DNA of 64,000 nucleotides from Acanthamoeba sp. SK_2022b (lineage: Eukaryota; Discosea; Longamoebia; Acanthamoebidae). Below, one piece after another: positions 54,007-64,000 of the stretch (positions within the stretch are counted from its first letter, which is position 1; each line of letters opens with the position of its first letter). The stretch lies in contig JANDJZ010000056.1 of the NCBI GenBank assembly GCA_027943245.1, positions 1 to 64,000 of the forward strand. Reading direction: 5' to 3'. The translations under genes were made by a program, and so were the position numbers. The notes beneath the pieces are model-generated. The model ran no database searches, was not told the origin of the DNA, and was given only the letters and a program-made list of their open reading frames with translations.

Positions 54007-56585
54007 TTAGAACAGTTCTGCCTCCTTATCCTGATCTACCTCCGGCTTTCGCCTCCTCCTGGTTGACGTAGCCCTTGCCTTTTTTGCCGCCGATGTGGGT
54101 GCCTTCTTGTTTTTCTCCTTTGGTTTGATGAAGTTGCTCGACTTGGGGCTGCGGATGCCGTACTTCTTGAGGATGCGCTCGGTGGCCTTCCGAGCCTGCT
54201 GGGTGGCCAGCACGATGCGCTCACCGCTGTCAAAGCGGAACTCGAGGAAGGGCTCCGCCGAACCCTCGACCTCGTCGATGAGATGGGCCAGGTTGCGAAT
54301 GTCGCGACCGTTGAGCGACAGCAGCTGCAGGGCGTGCTCCTGTGAGAAGCCGGCGTTGACCTGGTCCTGCAGGATCTTTGTCATCACCACCACCTGCTCG
54401 TCTTCAAATCGCTTCGTGTTCTGATAGTAATAGCGCCCTACACACGCAAGAATAAGCCATCGCCAAACGAGTAAAACACCACTACACTCCGTGTGAGAGG
54501 TCGAAGTACCTACGATCGGCTCGGCGTCCACGTGGCCGATGTAGTTTTCGTTGAGACCTATGAACACGAGACCTGCGTGAATGAAGTAGTTGGGTACAGC
54601 GACTCCGCTCTGGTCATCCACGGCCCACGATCCGCGAGAGCGAAATGAGTAAGTCCAATCGGGCAACAGGGCAGGGGAGGTGAGCGGGCTGCAGCGTCTC
54701 ACCTGCTCTTCGTGCGGCGGAATCAGGTAGTTGCGGGGTTCGGCAGTGACTTCCACCGAGTGCTCCTCACCTTGGCGCACGAGCGTAAGGCCCAGCTTCT
54801 CACCAACGTATTTCTTGGTTACTGAGACGTGCGAGGAATGAGTCAGCGGATAGCCAACACCTGAATGGCCGGCCCAGAGCCGTGCCAAGTCTACAAACAA
54901 CTTTGAGGAGGAGGGGGGGGGCGAGCATTAAATACCAAAGTATTCGAACGAGAGTCGCAGATTCTCCTTGTCCTTGCTCTCCGCCAGCGACACGGTGCCG
55001 TCGTTGCCGATGTCTACACCCTCCACTTGCGTTATTACATCGCCGGGCTAGAATAGCCACGTGCGAGCACAGTATCGCTTGTCAGTGTGCCGGTCGCGTA
55101 AATGGCGAGCAATACACCACAGTAAAGAGGGGAAAAGGACCTGAATGACGCCCTTGGCGCTCGACAGCTCGTCCACTTTGGTGACCATCACGCCTGTCTG
55201 GCCCCTCTTGAGCTTGGCCCACTTCCGCAGCGAGTCGTTGTCTGCATTGACGACAATGAGGGAAAGAAAACAATGACGACAATAGCCACGAAGAAAGACG
55301 ACATAATTGTTAGTACAGCTCCAACGTTGCGCAAGCCAGAGATTAAAGCGTGCCTGTCTTTTGATACTCGAAGCCGGCAGAGCAAAACTGAGGCGAACGT
55401 CCATTCTCCACATCCGTGAGGAAGTGCCGGATGATCTCCGTCGGGATAACGTAGCCTACGCTCTCCGTCCACATGCCGCCCATCTTCTGGAAGACGACGC
55501 CCACAATCTTGTTGTCCTGGTCCAGCACCGGTCCTCCGCTGTTGCCTGGGTTGATCGCCGCATCGATTTGCAGCGTCAGCAGCTTCAGGCCCTCGTCCTT
55601 GAAGGAGCGCACGATCTGATACTGCTGCAGTTCCAGGCGCGATACAACGCCACGCGTGGCGCAGAGACTCTCACCGCCTTCGGGGTAGCCCTGGCAGGGA
55701 TCCAGATAGATGAGATACGGGCCAGCGATGTGCTCAGCCGGCCAGAAACCAATAGATGTCGTGGTACGTACGAAGACGACGACAGTGTTCTGGAGGCTGG
55801 GAGTGTCAACGAACTGAAGCGGCTTCAAGCCATTAAAGAACTTGGGATCGGACACCTCCAACAGAGCCCTGACAAAGGCAACACACGCACAGGGATCGAG
55901 AGGGAGAGATGAGCCAGAAGAGAGGCGGATCGGTGGTATAGCGAATGAGGCAAGCTCGCGGACGTACAGATCACAGTCCTGGTTGATGGCGACCACGGAG
56001 GCGGAGAAGTAGCGCGCAGTATCCTGTCGCTGTGCTCGCACAAACGTGTTGTTTGCCACCACATGTGCTGCGGTCAAAATTCGGAGCTTACCTGGCGCAC
56101 AACCGCACGTATAAGTACACGTCCCACGTTCCACTCACACACCCGGATGAGGTACCGGGAGGGCTCTCGATAACGCAGGCGGAGCCAGAAGTGTAGTAGG
56201 GGTCGCCCTTTTGCCACGGGAGGGCGTAGTCCGGTTCGGCCGCCGCCACCTCCAGTCGCACTACTGATCGTAGGGCTTCACTCTGGCCCACAACCGACGA
56301 CGGGACTGTGGCGGCGCTCTCCGCGGCCTTGTCAGCATTGATGATCGCGGCAAACTCGTTATCGTCCGCCTGCTTGCCCCATCCACGAGCTGGTCGCTTT
56401 GCGGCCTCTCTGACTCCGCGCAAGGCCAGCGGCCGTGACAAAGGGGCTTTCATCTTCAGTGGCAAGGAAGATGCGGAGAAATCTCGCCTTCCAAGAGGGC
56501 AAGCGCGCCTCAGTGTGGTGACGGCCTGAGACCGTCGGCGCGTCCCATCGCCACTGCTTCGTAAACATGATAACGATAGCCGCAT
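54007..56585 (-). CDS. Deg/HtrA-type serine protease with PDZ domain, probably mitochondrial
   Basis: ATP-independent quality-control protease resembling plant DEG2/DEG9. The start is ATG 56585; the N-terminus (MRLSLSCLRSSGDGTRRRSQ, then RRACPLGRRDFSASSLPL) is Arg/Ser-rich without acids, like a mitochondrial presequence. The catalytic triad is visible: His in ILTAAHVVANN, Asp in INQDCDLYV and Ser in AAINPGNSGGPVLDQD. SVGYVIPTEIIRHFL closes the protease domain. A PDZ domain follows (GVMVTKVDELSSAKGVIQ, PGDVITQVEGVDIGNDGTVS), then YVGEKLGLTLVRQGEEHSVE, FIHAGLVFIGLNENYI and LNGRDIRNLAHLIDEVEG as in plant Degs. The lysine-rich tail (KKARATSTRRRRKPEVDQ) ends at TAA 54009-54007. Confidence 0.9.
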
Positions 56586-57020
56586 CTTCGCTCAATCGAA
56601 TGCCCACCAACGACCTTTTTCCTTTGTTTATTTATACGAAGAAAAGAGAAAGAAAAAGAAATGGTCCGACCGAGTCAGGTGTTGAATCGCGACTATTTTA
56701 TAGCTACTCGGAGGCCTCCCGGGCAGAAGGTTTTCGCATGCAGAGTCCCAAGGCCCTACCCTACGCGCTCCCGTTTAGACGCTTGTGCCAGACAGAATTA
56801 GCAGCGTGGTGCTCTACTCTTGGTTTGACCTTGCACCGGCACTTTAACGTTGCACGGCCAAACCACCCTGCAGCAGCGCGCGCAGTCGATTGGTCGATGA
56901 CTATTATTCCGTTGAGGCGATCCACCTGGTTGGTGGGGAACCTGCTGCGAACATAAGGGGCGACGTCGCAACTGAGCACTCCCGGGTGCAGTCATAGCTT
57001 GCTGGTCCAGCAAAAAGAAG
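56586..57020. promoter_or_regulatory. Divergent upstream region of Deg protease and EF-hand protein
   Basis: 435 bp between divergent genes. It includes a purine-rich run (about 56637-56660) and a CCAAT sequence in inverted orientation (cgattggtcg, about 56887). Promoter role is inferred from position. Confidence 0.35.
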
Positions 57021-57902
57021 ATGGCTTCGGTCGAGTCCAAGTTGAAGCTGGTCGAGCAGGTGGATTTCAAGGGCGCCTTCACGGATGACGAGTTTGCGGC
57101 CTATCGCAACATGTTCATGGTGTTGCGGCTTCCTCCAGGATCCTCCCTTCGTGCATAACGCTTTACTCACAACGTCCCTGCCCTCGCCCCCCCTATAGAA
57201 ATACGACGCCAACAAGACGCTGGTCCTGGAACTGTTTGAACTTCACCAGATGTACGAGGACATGGGCGAGACAAAGACCAACCTACAGCTTCGTCAGCTC
57301 ATCCGAGATGCCAACCCCGACAGCCTGTCTGCTGATGGCATCGATTATAAGTGAGTCCTTAACGCTCTACCTCCCCCCACCTTCTCGAGCCCTAACAAGG
57401 CTTTGATGGGCTGTACAGGGCCTTCCTGACCGTCTTGCTGAAGGACAAGAAGGGACAGACCAGGTCGGCCCTCGGCGGCATGTTTGTGCAGCTTCTCCAG
57501 CCCGTTGAGGCCAAACAGGTACCTGCAGAAAGCTATGGCTACTCCAGCCATGTCACTGACAAAACATTTATAGCACAAGTCGGCCATCGGGAAGTTCGCG
57601 AACGTGTTCGAGCAGCAGGCCGCGCAGCAAACCAACGTGCGTCGGTTATCCGTTCTTGGTGACTTCTGGTGGCGCGCTTACACCTGAGCATAACGTATGC
57701 GTCGATATAGGACACGATTTCGGAGCAGAACATCAAGATGCAGAGGGAAGCGCGTCGGGAGCAGGAGAACCGCAAGAGGGAGGCCATGGCCAAGCTCAAG
57801 GTCGAGGAAGAGGAGAAGGCCCGACAGGAGGCTGAGAGAAAAGCCCGCGTCCAGGCCGGCCTGGCCAAACTCAAGGCCAACATCAACTCTCCCTCTTCCT
57901 AA
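57021..57902 (+). CDS. Swiprosin/EFHD-like EF-hand protein
   Basis: Small calcium-binding, actin-associated type of protein. The start is ATG 57021 (MASVESKLKLVEQVDFKGAF). Exons from about 57199, 57418, 57572 and 57712 encode one EF-hand-like unit (KYDANKTLVLELFELHQMYE), a second (DANPDSLSADGIDYKAFLTV), QTRSALGGMFVQLLQPVEAK and KSAIGKFANVFEQQAAQ. A C-terminal charged helix (QNIKMQREARREQENRKREA, then EEEEKARQEAERKARVQ) is predicted coiled coil. The order EF-hands, linker, coiled coil matches EFHD1/EFHD2. The first loop has D-x-N at positions 1 and 3 and Glu at 12, but weak ligands at 5 and 7, so calcium binding may be reduced. TAA at 57900-57902. Confidence 0.75.
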
Positions 57903-57984
57903 GAAGCCAAGTTGGCGCTGAAGCCGGACTTGCAGCGTAGCCCAGCAAAGTGGTGGCAGGAGACGAGAAAGCAAGCTTTCATTT

Positions 57985-60014
57985 TTATGAAGAAGAGGAG
58001 GACAAATGCTGCTTGACGTACCGTCGCAGCAACTGGTGTCCGTGCTCGCTCACGAACAGGAATCGCTTGTTGGCGTCGGAGTAGATGAGCACACCCACGT
58101 CCCGCGCGTACTTCTCTGCCTTCTTGAACGCGACCGCTGTCGCCACTACGTGTCAGCCGGCTATCTCTCCCCCCCCCGCACTCCAAGCCAGTGAGCCGGG
58201 ACGTGGGTGTACACATACGGGAAGCGAAGTCGTCGTAGAAGTAGCCCGGATCGAGAGACAGGCGCCGGTCCTCGGCCTCCCATAATCGCAGCTGGTCGGC
58301 GATCGATTCCGGGATGATGGGCGTGTTCTGCTTCATCTGCATATGGGCGTTGGTCTCGAGGAACTGAAAACCACACCACGTACAATGATGAGAGGGCCCG
58401 TCGCCAAGGTGAGCGCGTGGGGAGGGTTGCGTCATACCTGCAGGATTTGGTTTGCGGAGATGCCCACGTGCACGGCCTGTCGTACGTTCTCGCGCAGCAG
58501 GATGCCCATCACCATGTTGGGCAGCTGGTACTCGATCTGAGTGAACAGACTCAACAGTAGCAATTTCACCTGTAGTTTGTGCGCAGGAGAGGGGCCATGC
58601 CACACGACAAGTGAGTTAATGCCGTATCTTGAATGGTCGGTCGAGAGATGGGGGTACTGGGCTGGAGGTGTAGGCGTAGATGCGGTAATCAGTGCCGACA
58701 ATGATCCAGCCCTCTTGGTCCCGCTTCGCCGCCTCGGTGGACGAGAGGCCAATGGCCAGCTGCGTGGGATAGAGCCACTTCGACTCCCTGCACGACAATT
58801 CGCGATGGTCAGTCACTACTTGGCACCCGCCACAGCCGAGGGCCGGACACACCTGTGTTTGCGATAAAGAATGCCCAGGTCTTGGAGGTCCTGAAGCAGA
58901 CCGGCGTGAGAGAGCGAGAGTTCGTCCATGCGGTAGCCCTGGTCAAAGCGCAGAGATGATGAGAGCTGGCCTTGTACCGGCGCAGTTCGGGAGACCCAAT
59001 GGTACCTCGCCGACCGTCAGGAAGCTCAGACGGAAGAGGAAAGAGAGGACGTCGTGCACGTTGGCTTTCTCCTCCTGTAGCGAACGGAGATAGAGGAGCA
59101 GTAATGTCCATACCTGCGTGCGCAGGTCCTTCAGCAGAAACGGGAAGCCCTTGTCCGCTATTCGTATGGACTGATCCTCGCTGAACAAGCATAAAAAGAA
59201 GATCGGATCTTCTCAATACGAAGGATGCAGCGTTGAGGCAGAGAGGATTCGTACTCGTGGACCACCATGATCTCGCCGCGGGTAAGCAGGGATACGACCC
59301 GGTCGGATGGCGGCTGCACGACGGTGGAGCCCATGATGAAAAGGAAGATGGTGTCCCAACACGATGTGGTGAAGGCGGCCAGCTCCTCCCGTGTGGGCAT
59401 CTCCTCATCGCCTTCCATCTCATCGCTGTCATCTAAGGCCGTGGTGCTGCGTTCCTTCCACGGCGCGGTGCCACTGCAGGTCCAGTTGGTCAAGCGCAGC
59501 TTTGGACGGTAGACGAGGTGACCTCAACTCGCGCACGACGTCGGTACCTCTCTGTGAGGACCTTCTGGAAGTTGCTGCTGAAGTGCTTGTTGAACTCGTA
59601 CGCTATGCCGCTCTCCTGCTCTATCACCTCCACAATATCGTCTTGTCCTTCACCTTCGTTGCTTCGGACCTGCGCAGCTGGTCGCTCACGAAGGATACGG
59701 AGGGCGAGCAGCCGCCGCAGGGCGGCCTCACCCTGTGATTGAGCGCGCGGAGCAGTCCACTGCTGAAGCAGGCGAGACCGGGTGATGCTCGTGGCGGCAA
59801 AGGCCAAACGTAGCACCCACTGCTTGGCCAGGGCCGGCAACGACCTGCAGGACCCCGCTCAAATAAAAGATTGGGTCCTGCGCTCGAATCTGAAGTCACA
59901 CAAGGGGATTAGGAGCCTGTACCTAAACACGGCCTGACACGTCCAGGGATCGGCATACAAGTTATCGAGGGCTGCTTGCGGCAGCGCGGTGAGGTACGCC
60001 TCCACTTCACCCAT
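57985..60014 (-). CDS. GTF2H4: TFIIH subunit p52 (Tfb2)
   Basis: Core TFIIH subunit that anchors and stimulates XPB in transcription initiation and nucleotide excision repair. The start is ATG 60014 (MGEVEAYLTALPQAALDNLY, then PWTCQAVFR). Exons give LPALAKQWVLRLAFAATSI, EELAAFTTSCWDTIFLFIMG, DKGFPFLLKDLRTQVWTLLL, DVLSFLFRLSFLTVGE, LLQDLQDLGILYRKHR, KWLYPTQLAIGLSSTEAAK and EGWIIVGTDYRIYAYTSS. The C-terminal part carries LLSLFTQIEYQLPNMVMG, NVRQAVHVGISANQILQFLE, IIPESIADQLRLWEAEDRRL and KYARDVGVLIYSDANKRFLF, ending at TAA 57987-57985. The block order matches human p52 throughout. Confidence 0.93.
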
Positions 60015-60204
60015 GGGTGTTCTTTGTTTTGTTAACAAAAACAAAAAATTAGCGGAAGATGAAAATGCTTGGCCGCTTGTTTACTGGAGGAAGTCGACGT
60101 GGAAAGTGACAAGTCTCTCCGTACGAGCTCGTCTTCAATCCCAGCCACGAACCCCAGCGGGATAAAAGCGCAGGTTCTTGTTTTAGCCAAGCATTGTGCA
60201 GTCG

Positions 60205-62651
<2,447 letters not shown>

Positions 62652-63127
62652 CTTTATGGGTTTTGTGTAGGTACTACTGGTTGGGCGTTGCAATTTCGAA
62701 TCTCGGATGAATTAGCCACGCGTTGCAAATTCAGATTCGAAAGATGAAGAAGCCGGCGGCCAACTCTGTCCTTGCAGAAGAGCCGTGTGGTGACAGAAGG
62801 GTTAGGCGAAGAGGTGACGTTATGGCGACTGCACGCACAGACGGCGACGAAGCTTTCACCCACACCACGGAAAGTCCCGAGGAAGTTTTCAATGTGAAAG
62901 TCCCATTGGCTGTAAAAATCCACTAGAAGCCAACCGCGATTAAGTGTGGGGCGTTGGGCCTTCGGGCTGGTGCCCTCTCTTCTCCTCGGTCTTTTGTTGG
63001 CGATACGGATATTTGCAAACACAGATTTTCTAGGGAGATTTTCTTTTTACTTCTTTTTGCAGGCCAGGGCTTTTCCTTACCATTTCTTTGGGCAGTATTC
63101 TTGTTCTTTTCCTGCGGCAAAGCAAAG
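62652..63127. promoter_or_regulatory. Divergent upstream region of NRAMP and TTC27 genes
   Basis: 476 bp between divergent starts, with an inverted CCAAT box (cccattggct, about 62903) of the same form as in the tubulin/UTP11 gap. Promoter role is inferred from position. Confidence 0.4.
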
Positions 63128-64000
63128 ATGGAAGCAGGAGCGGCGAGCAACTTTAGGAGCCAGGCTCTCGATTACGTCGTCGGACAGAACCTCGATGAGC
63201 TCGTAAAGCTCAAAGAGGGCCTGCCATCTCTGCCGGGTACTTGCCTATCTGAAAACAATTCTTCTAGACTTCCGCTCGGTGAGATCACAACTGTTCATTC
63301 GATTGCACACAGAGGGAGACAAGGAATTCGTGGAGCTGTGCCACAACCTTATGCGCGGAGCTTATGAAGAAGTGCACAAGTCTCACCTTGTTGAGAAGCT
63401 CTTCAGTCTGGACGACGGTACGAATGGGACCGGACCTATGCTGCACGTTGAAGCCTGGGCACTAATGTTCATGCTCAACTCAGCAATCGGCGATAAGGTG
63501 AAGGAAAATGTTACGACGTTCATCGAATCGGCCGCCAGCGAGGATGAGAAGGAGCGACGGCGCGAGGTTGTTCTCCTGCTGGGCGTTTACGCACTCCTGG
63601 TCTTCGTGCAAGCCAATTGGACGGGTACTTTTCTCTCTCTCTCTCTCTCTCTCTCTAGAGTGCACGAGCCGTAGCAAGCTGCTTGCTCACCTCTGGCGTC
63701 TGTTGCCCTCTGTAGGACCTGAGCTGCACGAAGACATTCGAAAGTTTGTACCGACGCCTGAGTACAAGGAAATCGCTCTCGACAGCTTGCTATTGGACGG
63801 AGAGACTATCTATCCTCTCACGCGCTATCTCAACTTCCTGCAGCACGCCCGATGGATCCTTCGCGACTCGTTCAACCACATCTCTTCCGTCAAGGTAAGC
63901 TCTCAGAGCTCGGCTGCTCTCACCATTTACTGTGGCTTCGCTCACGGTTTGGTGCGTCTGCAGTCCGCGGCGTGGTGGAGCGCCCGGTTAATGATGGCCT
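63128..64000 (+). CDS. TTC27: TTC27/Emw1-like tetratricopeptide protein, 5' part (runs off right edge)
   Basis: The ATG at 63128 begins MEAGAASNFRSQALDYVVGQ. Later exons encode LRSQLFIRLHTEGDKEFVEL, KVKENVTTFIESAASEDEKE, VVLLLGVYALLVFVQANWTG, LDSLLLDGETIYPLTRYLNF, LQHARWILRDSFNH and SAAWWSARLMMA. The blocks LLGVxxLxxFVQxNWTGP, LLLDGExIYxLT and WW correspond to the N-terminal conserved region of TTC27, before its TPR repeats. An intron at about 63626-63715 contains a CT run. The TPR part lies beyond the window. Confidence 0.88.
63631..63657. repeat. (CT)n run inside a TTC27 intron
   Basis: About 13 CT units right after the putative donor that follows NWTG; it may act as part of an unusually placed polypyrimidine stretch. 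Confidence 0.85.

Overview
The window is nuclear DNA from a gene-dense, GC-rich amoebozoan, most likely Acanthamoeba or a close relative. Almost every gene is broken by short GT-AG introns (about 50-120 bp), intergenic gaps are often only 100-500 bp, and the catalogue mixes eukaryotic housekeeping genes with amoebozoan-type genes such as CudA-like transcription factors and a Cbl-like phosphotyrosine adaptor/E3. The species is inferred from architecture and gene content; no marker gene such as rRNA is present. All gene calls come from joining open frames by eye, so small exons and first exons are the least certain parts.

Layout, left to right. A cut-off unknown gene (-), then CudA-like 1 (-), alpha-tubulin (-) and UTP11 (+). 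A low-GC, CpG-depleted block lies at about 6.5-9.13 kb. Next come a YVH1/DUSP12 phosphatase with a changed active site (+), SH3-coding exons running into a Cbl-like TKB-RING ubiquitin ligase (+), histidine ammonia-lyase (+), ribosomal protein eL20 (+), a TTM1/2-type uridine-kinase/CYTH protein (-), the selenocysteine elongation factor EEFSEC (+), CudA-like 2 (-), an AMMECR1-TM-DnaJ fusion (-), a membrane-anchored calponin-homology protein (+), CudA-like 3 (+), a SET/MYND protein (-), complex I NDUFB10 (-) and an F-box/ankyrin protein (-). A second CpG-depleted, repeat-bearing block fills about 36.9-45.03 kb. The last part holds thiamine pyrophosphokinase with a C-terminal bacterial-like zinc-binding domain (-), ZNF598/Hel2 (-), NT5C2-like nucleotidase (-), a Deg/HtrA protease (-), a swiprosin-like EF-hand protein (+), TFIIH p52 (-), an NRAMP transporter (-) and the start of TTC27 (+).

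Themes. Three CudA-like factors share one DNA-binding core within 32 kb, interleaved with unrelated genes. A Cbl-like ligase lies in the same window; in Dictyostelium a Cbl-related protein acts on STAT signalling. Several proteins show unusual domain joins: SH3-Cbl (possible), AMMECR1-TM-J, TPK-zinc ribbon and TM-CH. The two low-GC blocks share a dispersed repeat, have very few CpG dinucleotides, and carry frameshifted coding remnants and a large inverted repeat. They look like silenced, decaying mobile or foreign DNA inside an otherwise CpG-rich genome. I saw no rRNA, tRNA or CRISPR.
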